DNA of 64,000 nt from Desulfobulbaceae bacterium (lineage in GTDB: Bacteria; Desulfobacterota; Desulfobulbia; Desulfobulbales; SURF-16), in contig JAHLLM010000015.1 of the NCBI GenBank assembly GCA_020444175.1, positions 44,467 to 108,466 on the forward strand, given 5' to 3'. Below the pieces are notes generated by a model. That model saw only the letters and a list, made by a program, of their open reading frames with translations. It did no database searches and had not been told where the DNA came from. The position numbers and the translations under genes are program-made. Below are positions 18,364-27,437 of this stretch, in pieces. The stretch's first letter is position 1. Every line of letters starts with the position of its first letter.

Positions 18364-18404
18364 AAAAAAAATCCCGATGAAGCCGGATGGTTTGGCTTCA
18401 TCGG
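18364..18404 (-). terminator. strong intrinsic-terminator hairpin in the FKBP gene leader
   Basis: CCCGATGAAGCC at 18373-18384 pairs perfectly with GGCTTCATCGGG at 18393-18404 (12 bp, 8-nt loop). On the minus strand it is followed by eight T. It lies between the divergent RluA-type gene and the FKBP start, so no upstream minus-strand gene needs it. A TTGACA at 18439-18434 (minus strand) with an AT-rich hexamer 17 bases on would start RNA at about this hairpin. A leader attenuator or a 5' stabilising stem is possible. Confidence 0.6.
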
Positions 18405-18528
18405 GTCCATTAATTTTTTAATCTAAGTCGTTGTGTCAAAAAATCAACCTCTTTACAGCATTTTTCAGGCAGGTGATAAATATTAATTTTTATCTTAATA
18501 AATAAAATAACTTGTAAATGGAGTATGA

Positions 18529-19521
18529 GTGCGGGTAAAAAAAGATATGGAAAGAACAATAAAGGTGCAAATATCTGACGCTGATAGCGGGGATGAGTTG
18601 CTTGATTTTCTGTCCCGTCGTTTTACATACAGGAGCAGGGATGAATGGCTTTGCCAACTCGACGAGGGGCGGTTTTTATTAAACAATGAAACCGAAAAGC
18701 TTCCCGGGAAGACTATAGAAAAAGGAGACCTTCTTGTTTATCTGGTGCCGCATTTTGAAGAACCGCCGGTGGATACGAATTTTTCCATACTTTATGAAGA
18801 CGATGATTTGCTGGTTGTGGATAAACCTGGAAATCTGCCCTGTCATCCAGGGGGCAGGTATTTTAACCATACGCTCTGGGCCTTGTTAAAAAAAGAATGC
18901 AAGCTGGAAAATGCTTCTTTGATTAACCGTCTTGATAGAGAGACATCCGGGATCGTTCTGGTGGCAAAAAACAAAAAGGCGGCAAGATACTGTAATGAAC
19001 AGTTCGCAGAACGTAAGGTTGAAAAACGATATATGGTCCTTGTGGAGGGTGACTTTTGTCATTCCGAACTCTCATGCGAGGGTTTTCTTGCTGTTGACCA
19101 GCAAAGCGTTATTCGAAAAAAGATGCGTTTTTTTTCAACACCTTGGAACGAAATAGATCGTGAAAATGTCCTACGCTGTAGCACTCTATTTCGGGGGTTC
19201 CGGTCTAATGGTGAGATCAGCCTTGTTGAGGCCCTGCCGGTTACAGGGCGTTACCATCAGATCAGGGCGACACTGAGGAGTATTGGATACCCTGTTGTTG
19301 GAGACAAAATTTACGGTGTGAATGACAATTTCTTTCTCCTTTTCACAGAAGACCGATTATCAAAAGCAGATTTTGCTCTTCTCCGTCTGGATCGTCAGGC
19401 TTTGCATGCCTCATATCTGCGTCTTTCTCATCCGTCGAGAATTGATGATAAAATTGAATTCTTTGCCCCGCTTCCTGTCGTTTTTCAGGAGTTGCTGGAA
19501 GGGAGTGAAGGTGTGGTGTGA
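18529..19521 (+). CDS. RluA-family RNA pseudouridine synthase
   Basis: A 330-residue enzyme that isomerises uridine in rRNA or tRNA. An N-terminal S4-like segment (residues 10-75) precedes the catalytic domain. The catalytic motif is NRLDRETSGIVLVAK with the nucleophilic Asp. The family strand TGRYHQIRATLRSIGYPVVG is shortened to HQIRATLR here. The distal motif is SYLRLSHP. The start is GTG, with GGAG five bases upstream. The target nucleotide cannot be told from sequence. It diverges from the FKBP gene. Confidence 0.87.
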   Translation: MRVKKDMERTIKVQISDADSGDELLDFLSRRFTYRSRDEWLCQLDEGRFLLNNETEKLPGKTIEKGDLLVYLVPHFEEPPVDTNFSILYEDDDLLVVDKPGNLPCHPGGRYFNHTLWALLKKECKLENASLINRLDRETSGIVLVAKNKKAARYCNEQFAERKVEKRYMVLVEGDFCHSELSCEGFLAVDQQSVIRKKMRFFSTPWNEIDRENVLRCSTLFRGFRSNGEISLVEALPVTGRYHQIRATLRSIGYPVVGDKIYGVNDNFFLLFTEDRLSKADFALLRLDRQALHASYLRLSHPSRIDDKIEFFAPLPVVFQELLEGSEGVV

Positions 19522-19759
19522 AAAAAATTTACGATATATTGGAAATGCAAGATGCGGGAGCAAAACATTTGCAAACAAATTATTGGACACTTTTTTTAAT
19601 CTACCGATAGCAGGCCACTGAGGCTTCTAGTGATAACGGTGTGTTTTTTGCGTCTAAGTTTTACTGCAAGTTAGGAGAGGAGGAGATTTTACCTTTATTT
19701 ACTTTAAATATCAGCCTGTTTCCTGATGTCAGGCTGTGCTTTCACAACAGGGTGTGCTT

Positions 19760-21145
19760 ATGAACGCTTTGGACAAGTTCAACATAAAAGAAAAAATGCT
19801 TTTCGGCTATCTGCCCGTTGTGCTTGTTATAGCAATGATTGCTATTTCTTCTCTGCAGAGTTTGAGTGATTTTGAACGAATAAACAGGGATATTGTGCAG
19901 TATGATACAGTCCTTGTCCAGGCTGCCGACGAAATGGTCGATAACCTTTTGGCCCAGGAAGCGTATGGTCGCCGTTATATAATTCTTGCCAGCCAAAAGA
20001 TGCTTGATCTGTATAAGGAACGCGACAGTGCGTTCAATGCGCTTGTCGAACGGGTTCGGGCTTTGCCCTATAGTGAAAATATTCATATTGAGCAGATTGC
20101 ATCACTCCATGATGAAATAAATGAACTTTACGCGGGAAAATTTTTTTCAGTGACCCACCAGACGGTCCTGCCGCAGGAGTATAACGACAAGAAGATTCAG
20201 GCCAGACTTGATGAAGCTGTAGAACTTATCCGTCATATGGGGGCAGTAGGACGCCTGAGCCAGCAGCAGAAAATGCAGACTGTCAGCACAATCGGCTCAA
20301 AGACATTCAGGACGACACTTCTTTTGTCCTGTATCGGTATACTCGTAAGTCTCGCTGTCGTCTCCCTTATCACGCGGACTCTTTCCCGGGCAATCAGCCA
20401 GCTGAAGCAGTCGGCTGAAATGGTTTCAGAAGGCAGATACGATTGTTCACTTCAGCTGCAGAACAAAGATGAGCTTGGTGAGCTTGCCAGGTCCTTTGGC
20501 AATATGACGCAGCGTCTGGCCTCTCTTGAGGAAATGCATCTTGATTCAAACCCCTTAACCAGACTTCCGGGAGGAACGGCCATTGAAAAGGTGCTCCAGG
20601 GACGTCTGGCTGCAGGGAAAAAAATAGCCTTTTGTATGCTTGATCTTGATAACTTTAAATCTTTTAATGATCGTTATGGCTATGCACAGGGCAATGAAAT
20701 AATCAAGGCAACAGCGCAGTTGATAAAATCAACAGTTGACAGACATACTTCGAATGATAATTTTGTCGGGCATATAGGAGGCGATGATTTTGCAATTATT
20801 GTAACCCCCCTCGAATATGAACCAATATGCAAAACAATTGTGGAAGAATTTGATCGCATGGTTCTTGATTTCTACTCAGCAGATGATAAAGAAAAGGGAT
20901 ACATTGTCGGCAATACGCGTCAGGGCCTTGAGGTAAGATTCCCAATTATGACAATTTCAATTGCTGTTGTGGCAACGGATAATTTTTTAAAACAGATGAA
21001 TTATATAGAAATTGGAGAAATGGCTGCAGAGTTGAAGGAGCATGCCAAATCCATTCCGGGCAGTGTTTATGTTGTGAACAGGAGAGGCAGAAGAGCTATG
21101 CAACGTGGTTTTAAACCTCAGCTTGTCGGTAAGAGGGCTATTTGA
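19760..21145 (+). CDS. membrane GGDEF protein (HAMP-linked diguanylate cyclase)
   Basis: A protein of about 461 residues. A transmembrane helix at about 15-35 and a second at about 182-205 flank a helical sensor domain. A HAMP domain follows (ISQLKQSAEMVSEGRY...NKDELGELARSFGNM). The GGDEF domain has DLDNFKSFNDRYGY and the active-site motif GGDDF, an accepted catalytic variant, so it may make cyclic di-GMP. The start is ambiguous: GTG at 19736 is within a 7-bp hairpin (19712-19736), and ATG at 19760 gives the more typical N-terminus. A lipoprotein gene begins one base after its stop. Confidence 0.85.
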   Translation: MNALDKFNIKEKMLFGYLPVVLVIAMIAISSLQSLSDFERINRDIVQYDTVLVQAADEMVDNLLAQEAYGRRYIILASQKMLDLYKERDSAFNALVERVRALPYSENIHIEQIASLHDEINELYAGKFFSVTHQTVLPQEYNDKKIQARLDEAVELIRHMGAVGRLSQQQKMQTVSTIGSKTFRTTLLLSCIGILVSLAVVSLITRTLSRAISQLKQSAEMVSEGRYDCSLQLQNKDELGELARSFGNMTQRLASLEEMHLDSNPLTRLPGGTAIEKVLQGRLAAGKKIAFCMLDLDNFKSFNDRYGYAQGNEIIKATAQLIKSTVDRHTSNDNFVGHIGGDDFAIIVTPLEYEPICKTIVEEFDRMVLDFYSADDKEKGYIVGNTRQGLEVRFPIMTISIAVVATDNFLKQMNYIEIGEMAAELKEHAKSIPGSVYVVNRRGRRAMQRGFKPQLVGKRAI

Positions 21146-21146
21146 T

Positions 21147-21743
21147 ATGAAAGGTATGGCAACAACAGGTGGCCGGTTGGCTTTTTGCACCATGCTTGGA
21201 GTTGGAATGCTGCTGAGCGGCTGTGTGAGCAGCTACCAGTTTTTTCAGTATAACCGTGATATGGACTCGGATGAAATGAAGCAGCATATTTCCAGCCTTG
21301 AACAAGCAACTGCTGCCGACAATTCTGATAAGGCGAGTTCTTCAACATATCTTGCACTTGCCCTGCTTTATGCACACCGAGACAATCCTCAACCTGATTA
21401 TGATCGAGCCTTGCAAATGCTTGAGCGATCAATCAGCCTTGATCCAAATGTGGCCAGGAACAATAATGTGCAGTCTTTCAGGTCGCTGCTTGGGGAAATA
21501 AAATCTTCCAAGGAAGAATGTCTCGCCTTAAAAGACGGATATAACCAGCTGACTGAAAAGTACGCAGGCTTGCAGCGCAATTCGGATTTGTTGAAGGAAA
21601 ATGTGATAGATTTAACTTTGAATAATAAACAACTTGCCAAAGAAAAGGAGCTTCTTGTCGGGAAAAATCAGGAGCTTCAGGATATTATAGAACAGCTCAA
21701 ACTCCTGGATATCCGTCTGGAGGAAAAAAGAAAAAATTTTTGA
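21147..21743 (+). CDS. lipoprotein with TPR-like and coiled-coil regions
   Basis: A 198-residue lipoprotein. Its signal peptide ends in the lipobox LLSGC. The mature part has a TPR-like helical repeat (TYLALALLYAHRDNPQPDYDRALQMLERSI is one unit, spelled in two parts: TYLALALLYAHRD and DYDRALQMLERSI). It finishes in a long coiled coil (residues 125-195) rich in Leu, Glu and Lys. It starts one base after the GGDEF gene stop, so the two are co-transcribed and probably function together in envelope signalling. Confidence 0.78.
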   Translation: MKGMATTGGRLAFCTMLGVGMLLSGCVSSYQFFQYNRDMDSDEMKQHISSLEQATAADNSDKASSSTYLALALLYAHRDNPQPDYDRALQMLERSISLDPNVARNNNVQSFRSLLGEIKSSKEECLALKDGYNQLTEKYAGLQRNSDLLKENVIDLTLNNKQLAKEKELLVGKNQELQDIIEQLKLLDIRLEEKRKNF

Positions 21744-21852
21744 TGGGTATTGTTTATTTCCCCTTCTTGATCAGCTATTGAGCGTTTTTTCATCACCCCC
21801 TGGGGTCATAAATAGGGGACAGTGGCAAAACTTTGAGCTGAAACCATAGCCA

Positions 21853-23061
21853 TCAGTAGGGTTTCAGTTCAAAATGTTTTTTATGCGGGTCAATCTGCAG
21901 GTGATAATAGCGATTCTGTGGCATATAGATGTAAGGTACTTCCTGCTTCTGGCGAAAAACAAAATCTGAAAGAATCATTCGATTCACAGCCCGATGACCA
22001 ACAACCATAATGTTTTCACTGTAGTTGTTTAGATAAAAAACCTTTTGCAGACCCCGGTGAATTCGTTTTTCCATGCTGACATACCCTTCACCCTGCGGAT
22101 ATACATAACCGTATTTGTTACGGTTTCTGGCTCCGGCCACCTCGGGCATCTGCTCCCGAATCTCCTGATACGTCATGCCTTCGCAGATACCGGCATGAAT
22201 TTCGTTAAACTCGGTGAGGGCAATAATTGAGCAGTCTTCCTGCTTCTCGGCAATGGGGGCAGCGGTCTGCAGGGTTCTCTTGTGGTTGCTTGTAAAAATT
22301 ATCGGGATGCGGACATTGGAAAAGTACTCAGCCAGCGCCCTGGCCTGTGCCAGCCCTTTTTCGGTCAGGTCTGAATCGCCGCCTATTCTGTCTTCCTGGT
22401 TGTAATAGGTTTCTCCATGGCGAACCAGGTACAGATTTTTAACAATACGCGTGGTGATAATATCCCTGATCCTGTCATAGTAGGGGACCCTGTCTAAAAT
22501 ATTGACCTGGAGAATACAACCCTCGAATGAATCCACCAGAATATGGTTGCGCTCATCATGAAGAGGCTCGTAAATACTTTCGTAATAGGAAATACGTTTA
22601 AAAAAACTGTCAAAGGCCTCGGAAGGAGAGAGATGTTTGAATTCCTTTAAAAGGGCCTTACGTTCCAGATAGGCTTCGTTGGCCTCTTCATCCACATTGA
22701 CGCATTCTATATAAAAGATGGGAATGGCCTGAAAGGTTTTTTCGATGCGTTTCCGTCTTTCCCTGGTAACGTTGCCTGCATCGATTATAGCCACTTCACC
22801 TTCATTTTCCAGGTACTTGCGAGCATTTTCAAGATTTATTCTGGCAAATTCTTCTCTTGATGCAACGCCGTCTTTATTTTCCGGTGAAAAGAATTCTGGA
22901 GCGGAGGTGTTGCCTTTGCTGAGCTCTCGACGCAGGACGCCGTTATTAAAAATACGTACCTTGACTTCGTCAAATTCCAGAGTGCGGGCAATTTTACAGG
23001 CCATGGTTGATTTCCCGCGGGCAGGTAATCCCACCATGGCGATGACTAATTTATCCTTCAT
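21853..23061 (-). CDS. bifunctional 6-phosphofructo-2-kinase/fructose-2,6-bisphosphatase
   Basis: A 402-residue two-domain enzyme of the kind that sets fructose-2,6-bisphosphate in eukaryotes. The kinase half begins MVGLPARGKST, a Walker A at residues 11-19, then RIFNNGVLRREL. The bisphosphatase half is a phosphoglycerate-mutase fold with LVRHGETYYN, catalytic His215, and a second histidine in MVVGHRAVNRM. Both halves look complete. It could regulate glycolytic flux or act as a stand-alone sugar phosphatase. It is the downstream member of a same-strand pair with RNase H1, 35 bases apart. Confidence 0.88.
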   Translation of the reverse strand: MKDKLVIAMVGLPARGKSTMACKIARTLEFDEVKVRIFNNGVLRRELSKGNTSAPEFFSPENKDGVASREEFARINLENARKYLENEGEVAIIDAGNVTRERRKRIEKTFQAIPIFYIECVNVDEEANEAYLERKALLKEFKHLSPSEAFDSFFKRISYYESIYEPLHDERNHILVDSFEGCILQVNILDRVPYYDRIRDIITTRIVKNLYLVRHGETYYNQEDRIGGDSDLTEKGLAQARALAEYFSNVRIPIIFTSNHKRTLQTAAPIAEKQEDCSIIALTEFNEIHAGICEGMTYQEIREQMPEVAGARNRNKYGYVYPQGEGYVSMEKRIHRGLQKVFYLNNYSENIMVVGHRAVNRMILSDFVFRQKQEVPYIYMPQNRYYHLQIDPHKKHFELKPY

Positions 23062-23096
23062 AAACCTGTTCCTTTGGGCTGTTCGTATTATCGGTT

Positions 23097-23789
23097 TCAG
23101 CCGCTGTAACCTTCGTCAACAGGAAGATTTTTTTCCCTGGATGCTGCGACAGCGAGTTCGTCACATCTCTCGTTCAGCGGGTTGCCTGCATGGCCCTTGA
23201 CCCATTTGAAAGTGATGTCAATGTCTTGTGTCAAATCAAGCAGTTCAGCCCACAGGTCAGCATTCAGGGCAGGCTTTTTGTCGGACTTGATCCAACCTCT
23301 CTTTCGCCAGCTTTTTGCCCAGCCCTTGGTGATGCCGTTGACAACATAACTTGAGTCTGTGTAGAGGGTCACCGGTTTGTCTCGGTGTTCAAGGTCCCTG
23401 AGGGCGACTATGCATGCTGTCAGTTCCATGCGGTTGTTGGTGGTAAGTCTGAAACCGCCGGACATCTCTTTTCTTTCACCGTTAAGGATCTGAACGACTC
23501 CGTAGCCACCAGGACCGGGGTTGTAGCGTGCTCCTCCGTCGGTATAGATCAACACACTGTCTGTTGGGGGAGAAGTCTCATCTGCCGTGGATGGAGAGGG
23601 TTTTGGGGCCTTGGGAGTAAAAGAATAGTGTGGGTTTTCCAGCCAGGCTTCAGCCTCCTGCCTTGTGGCAAATCCCTTGTAAAGAGCACCTGGGAAGCCT
23701 TTGACCTGGTTGTGTGCCTGGGGCCAGTTGTCATATATTCCGGGTCTGTTGCCTTTGGCGATTGCATAGAAATTTTTTTTTGATGCCAT
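23097..23789 (-). CDS. rnhA: ribonuclease H1 with N-terminal hybrid-binding domain
   Basis: A 230-residue enzyme that cuts RNA in RNA-DNA hybrids. Residues 1-50 are a caulimovirus viroplasmin/hybrid-binding domain ([18 protein letters not shown], then [11 protein letters not shown]). The catalytic domain starts [17 protein letters not shown] with the first Asp, then Glu in NRMELTACI, Asp in YTDSSYV and the final Asp in CDELAVAA. The domain order is that of eukaryotic RNase H1 and of some bacteria. It lies upstream of the PFK-2/FBPase-2 gene on the same strand. Confidence 0.92.
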   Translation of the reverse strand: MASKKNFYAIAKGNRPGIYDNWPQAHNQVKGFPGALYKGFATRQEAEAWLENPHYSFTPKAPKPSPSTADETSPPTDSVLIYTDGGARYNPGPGGYGVVQILNGERKEMSGGFRLTTNNRMELTACIVALRDLEHRDKPVTLYTDSSYVVNGITKGWAKSWRKRGWIKSDKKPALNADLWAELLDLTQDIDITFKWVKGHAGNPLNERCDELAVAASREKNLPVDEGYSG

Positions 23790-23990
23790 GTTGCTCGTAT
23801 GTATTGATATGAAAATTCAGAAAAATAAGTTTGTTTACAATTAGGTTCTCTCTGTGCTCTACATAGTTTATAGTCTTTGATTTGACAATGGAAAAGGAAA
23901 ATTGTTCGGTCATCTGTTAGATTATTTGTGAGGTGCTTGGTGTGAAATTAGGCGTTAATTCAGTATGATGAAGGTAATATCTCAAGTTGT

Positions 23991-25154
23991 TTGTCTTGGT
24001 GCTGCGGCGTGGTAAATCAAGATCAGAAGCCCATGCTTCGTTATCTTATGGTTCTGACCATTGCCTCCATGGTCGGCTTGCAAAGCTGGATGATTCTGTT
24101 CAATAATTTTGCGGTTGAAGTGGTGGGAATTGACGGGCAGCAAATGGGAGCCCTGCAGTCTGTCCGCGAAATTCCTGGCTTTCTGGCTCTGCTTGCCGTG
24201 TATGTCATGCTTGTCATTCGCGAGCATCGCCTTTCGGCTCTGGCAATTGTTTTCCTGGGGGCCGGAACTGCTTTTACAGGATTATTCCCTTCATTTACCG
24301 GTCTTCTCTGTTCGACACTTATCATGAGTTTCGGATTTCATTATTACGAAACAACAAACCAGTCGTTGACCCTACAATATTTTGACAAGCAGACATCTCC
24401 TCTGGTATTCGGAAGGCTGAGAAGCCTCGGAGCAGCCTCAAATATCATGGCAGGTCTTCTTATTTTTCTGCTGGGCGCCGTGCTTGGTTACCGTACGATG
24501 TATCTTCTGATTGGAGGAATGGTGATGGTTGCCGGCTTTTGGGCATTCTTCCAGGATCCTACCCACAAGAATATCGTGCCCCAGCACCGGAAGATGATTT
24601 TCCGCAGGCGTTACTTTCTTTTTTATTTCCTCACCTTTATGGCCGGTGCCAGGCGTCAGATCTTTATTGCCTTTTCCGTTTTCCTGCTGGTCAAGATTTT
24701 TGAGTTTACCCTCTACGAGGTAACAGTCCTTTTTGTTGTGAACAATGTAATCAATTATTTTCTCAGTCCGTATATCGGCAAGGCTATTGTGCGCTTTGGC
24801 GAAAGACGTGTGCTCTCCGTGGAGTATGCCGGCCTTATTCTCGTCTTTCTCACCTATGCCTTCAGCGGTTCAAGGGCGGTCGTTGTGGTTATGTATATCC
24901 TGGACCATATTCTCTTTAATTTTGCCATCGCCATACGCACGTATTTTCAAAAGGTCGGCGACCCTCAGGATATTGCCCCGAGTATGGCTGTCGGATTTAC
25001 CATAAACCATATTGCCGCCGTGATTATTCCTGTTCTGGGAGGACTGGCCTGGATGGTGGATTATAGGATCCCCTTTGTGGCTGGCGCCTTGTTCAGCCTC
25101 GTTTCGCTCATTGCCGTGCAGAGGATTCCTCGGAGCTTCAGCTCAAATCCATGA
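23991..25154 (+). CDS. major facilitator superfamily transporter
   Basis: A membrane protein of up to 387 residues with about 11-12 hydrophobic helices. Visible MFS-like features are the N-terminal helix TIASMVGLQSWMILF, a basic loop IREHRL between helices 2 and 3, and a large polar central loop (QDPTHKNIVPQHRK). The substrate is not inferable. Its start is unclear: TTG at 23991, GTG at 24009 and ATG at 24033 are all in frame, and none has a strong ribosome site. It converges with the EamA transporter gene. Confidence 0.78.
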   Translation: MSWCCGVVNQDQKPMLRYLMVLTIASMVGLQSWMILFNNFAVEVVGIDGQQMGALQSVREIPGFLALLAVYVMLVIREHRLSALAIVFLGAGTAFTGLFPSFTGLLCSTLIMSFGFHYYETTNQSLTLQYFDKQTSPLVFGRLRSLGAASNIMAGLLIFLLGAVLGYRTMYLLIGGMVMVAGFWAFFQDPTHKNIVPQHRKMIFRRRYFLFYFLTFMAGARRQIFIAFSVFLLVKIFEFTLYEVTVLFVVNNVINYFLSPYIGKAIVRFGERRVLSVEYAGLILVFLTYAFSGSRAVVVVMYILDHILFNFAIAIRTYFQKVGDPQDIAPSMAVGFTINHIAAVIIPVLGGLAWMVDYRIPFVAGALFSLVSLIAVQRIPRSFSSNP

Positions 25155-25195
25155 TACGCGGCCTTTTTCACAAATAAATGTCAATCTGCGGCTCG

Positions 25196-26113
25196 TTACG
25201 TGCACGGCGGCGGTTGGGAATGAAGTCTTGCGCCACGCTGCAGTACTATTGTTGCCAGGGTGACAACGATGATTCCCGGGTAAATGATGAGCGGCGGCAG
25301 ACCGTGGCCGAATGCCCAGTCAATGATGAGCACAAAGGCTGGATAGAAGTAGCTGTAGGCCATTACCCTGGTCGGTCCGAGGTGCATGGTGGATACAAAG
25401 GTGAGGTAAAAGGTGATTATTGTCGAAAAGATGGCAAGGTAGAAAATCCCGGCCCAGACCTCCATCTCGATTGCTGTCCAGGAAACGTCGGCAAGCCTTG
25501 GCAATGCAAGGAAGAAAAGCCAGACTACACCTGTTGCCAGTACCCAGAAGGTCATCACCGTCATTGGTTCCTCCCGGTGGAGTTTCTTTACCAGTGGCGG
25601 ATAGGCTGCCATTAAAAAACAGCCTGTCAAAAAGATAAGATCACCCTGATTGACCTGGAGCTCAAGAAGGCGGTTGATGTCCCCTTGGAAGATAACCCAA
25701 AGAGCACCGAACATACCAAGCAGCAGTGCGGTCAGTCGATAGCGACCCAATCTTTCGTGGAGGAAGAGAGCGCTGTAAAGACCTGAGATGCCGGGAACAA
25801 GGGTAAAGATAACGCTGGTGTTCAGTGCTGACGTGAAGCGCAGGGAGGCAAACATGCACCAGAAAAAGCCCACCGTGGCGGCACTGATGGTGAAGTAGCC
25901 GCACAGTCGCCTCAATGGAGGTCGCGCTAAGCCATGTTTTGCTGCAACAATCGGGGCAAAAAGAACAGCAGCCAGGATGTACCTGACCAGAACAAGAACA
26001 ACCGGATCCAGGCCATGGGTAATTGCTTTGCCCACGGTAAATGAGGTCGAGACGATAAGTGTGGAGAGCAGCATGAGGCAGTGCACTCCCCAGATGGGCA
26101 GGCTTTTTTTCAT
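25196..26113 (-). CDS. DMT-superfamily (EamA) transporter
   Basis: A 305-residue inner-membrane protein with ten predicted helices in two EamA repeats. Recognisable parts are FTVGKAITHGLDPVVLVLVRY in the first repeat (shortened: GLDPVVLVLVRY), SAATVGFFWCMFASLRF, and PTRVMAYSYFYPAFVL in the second. Members export amino acids or other metabolites; the substrate is unknown. It starts three bases after the yaaA stop codon on the same strand, so the two are probably one transcript. Confidence 0.83.
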   Translation of the reverse strand: MKKSLPIWGVHCLMLLSTLIVSTSFTVGKAITHGLDPVVLVLVRYILAAVLFAPIVAAKHGLARPPLRRLCGYFTISAATVGFFWCMFASLRFTSALNTSVIFTLVPGISGLYSALFLHERLGRYRLTALLLGMFGALWVIFQGDINRLLELQVNQGDLIFLTGCFLMAAYPPLVKKLHREEPMTVMTFWVLATGVVWLFFLALPRLADVSWTAIEMEVWAGIFYLAIFSTIITFYLTFVSTMHLGPTRVMAYSYFYPAFVLIIDWAFGHGLPPLIIYPGIIVVTLATIVLQRGARLHSQPPPCT

Positions 26114-26116
26114 GGT

Positions 26117-26881
26117 TTAATCCCGGCAGAATACCCACTCTTTGCTGCTGGATAATTCTTCCCTGAATGTGTAGCCTTTCTTATTGAAACTTTTGAGTTT
26201 CTCAACCTCTGATATCTTGTTTTTAATAACATAATCAGTCATTAGTCCCCGGGCTCGTTTGGCAAAAAGGCCGATCACCTTGTACTGGCTGTTTTTGTTT
26301 TCCTTAAAGGCAATGGTAATAATTTCGGCCTGCAGTCGTTTGGGCTGGATGGCTTTGTAATATTCGTTTGAAGCCAGATTGACAAGTACGGGGCCTGCCT
26401 CGCCTGCAAAGTCATTGTTCAGGAGATCCGTTACTTTGTTTCCCCAGAATTCGTAGAGATTTTTGCCTCGGTCACTCACAAGTTTTGTCCCCATTTCAAG
26501 GCGATAGGGTTGAATGAGGTCAAGGGGTTTCAGAATACCGTACAGGCCGGAGAGGATGCGCACATGCCCCTGGCAGAATTGCAGGTCTTCATCAGTATAA
26601 TTATCCGAATCAATACCGTTATAGACGTCTCCTTTAAAGGCAAAGATGGCCTGTCTTGCGTTTTCCTGGGTAAAGGGGAGAGCAAAATTCTGATAGCGCT
26701 GTCGGTTAAGAGATGAGAGTTTTTCGCTGATTTTCATGAGTGTGGAGAGTTCATCTTGAGTCAGCTCTTTCAGGCGGTCGATTAAGCTGCGGCTTTCATC
26801 AAGAAGAGCAGGAAGGGAATAATCTTCATACTGTCTGCATTCAAAATCCTGGGTTTTGGAAGGGGAGAGAATCAGCAGCAT
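26117..26881 (-). CDS. yaaA: YaaA family (DUF328/UPF0246) peroxide stress protein
   Basis: A 254-residue protein of the YaaA family, which in E. coli limits free intracellular iron during hydrogen peroxide stress. Typical blocks are LLILSPSKTQDF at the start, FKGDVYNGID, ILSGLYGILKPLDLIQPYRLEM in the middle (given here as LSGLYGILKPLD) and FAKRARGLMTDYVIKN near the end. The frame opens at 26968, but AAGGAG and family alignment favour the ATG at 26881. A decayed ferredoxin-domain gene lies directly upstream. Confidence 0.88.
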   Translation of the reverse strand: MLLILSPSKTQDFECRQYEDYSLPALLDESRSLIDRLKELTQDELSTLMKISEKLSSLNRQRYQNFALPFTQENARQAIFAFKGDVYNGIDSDNYTDEDLQFCQGHVRILSGLYGILKPLDLIQPYRLEMGTKLVSDRGKNLYEFWGNKVTDLLNNDFAGEAGPVLVNLASNEYYKAIQPKRLQAEIITIAFKENKNSQYKVIGLFAKRARGLMTDYVIKNKISEVEKLKSFNKKGYTFREELSSSKEWVFCRD

Positions 26882-26882
26882 A

Positions 26883-27236
26883 TCAGTCTTCTCCTTGATA
26901 CAGCTCATCCCCTGGTACGGGAATTTTGTCCGTGCAGGGCACGCCACCCTGGCACAGTCCGCAAGCATATGTGTCGAGTCCGTAGTTGTCTTTAATATAT
27001 GTATTCATGGTTTTCTCTGTGTACTGCATGCACCTCTTTTTGTCATGACCCTTTTTGCTGAGGGCATTTACCGGACAGCGGGGAATGCATGCCCTGCATG
27101 TATTGTGGGTAAAATGCAGACAATATTCATGGTGGTTAGTGTATGGGCTTGGCAAAGGCTTTTTCTCCTGTCGCTAGACCCCGAGTTTGTTTTCCGGGGA
27201 TGTATCGGCAAAATCGGAAATAACCTTTTTTATCAT
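26883..27236 (-). pseudogene. decayed 4Fe-4S epoxyqueuosine reductase-like gene
   Basis: The last 90 codons keep the C-terminal ferredoxin part of a reductase: CLHFTHNTCRACIPRCPVNALS followed by GLDTYACGLCQGGVPC, split here as HNTCRACIPRCP and CGLCQGGVPCTDKIP. Upstream, a start at 27236 gives MIKKVISDFADTSPENKLG, then TAG at 27176-27174. In another frame, GLATGEKAFAKPI follows before a stop. These pieces resemble the two ends of a protein whose middle is missing. I infer a frameshift plus a large internal deletion. The intact ferredoxin end could still be translated. Confidence 0.55.
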
Positions 27237-27437
27237 TCTGCCTGGTTACGCACACTTTCTCTCATGGTCTTTTGTCAGCCAGGGATCGATTTCCTGTAAA
27301 AAAAGGGGGGCAAGATTTTATTGTCGGCAGCTTTACTATTTAAATATTTTCTTTTTACGTCAAGATACCATATCATCTAATTTGAGCACACAAGGTTTAT
27401 TCATACTGAAAAAATGACAAATTGAGGAGGGAGATTG

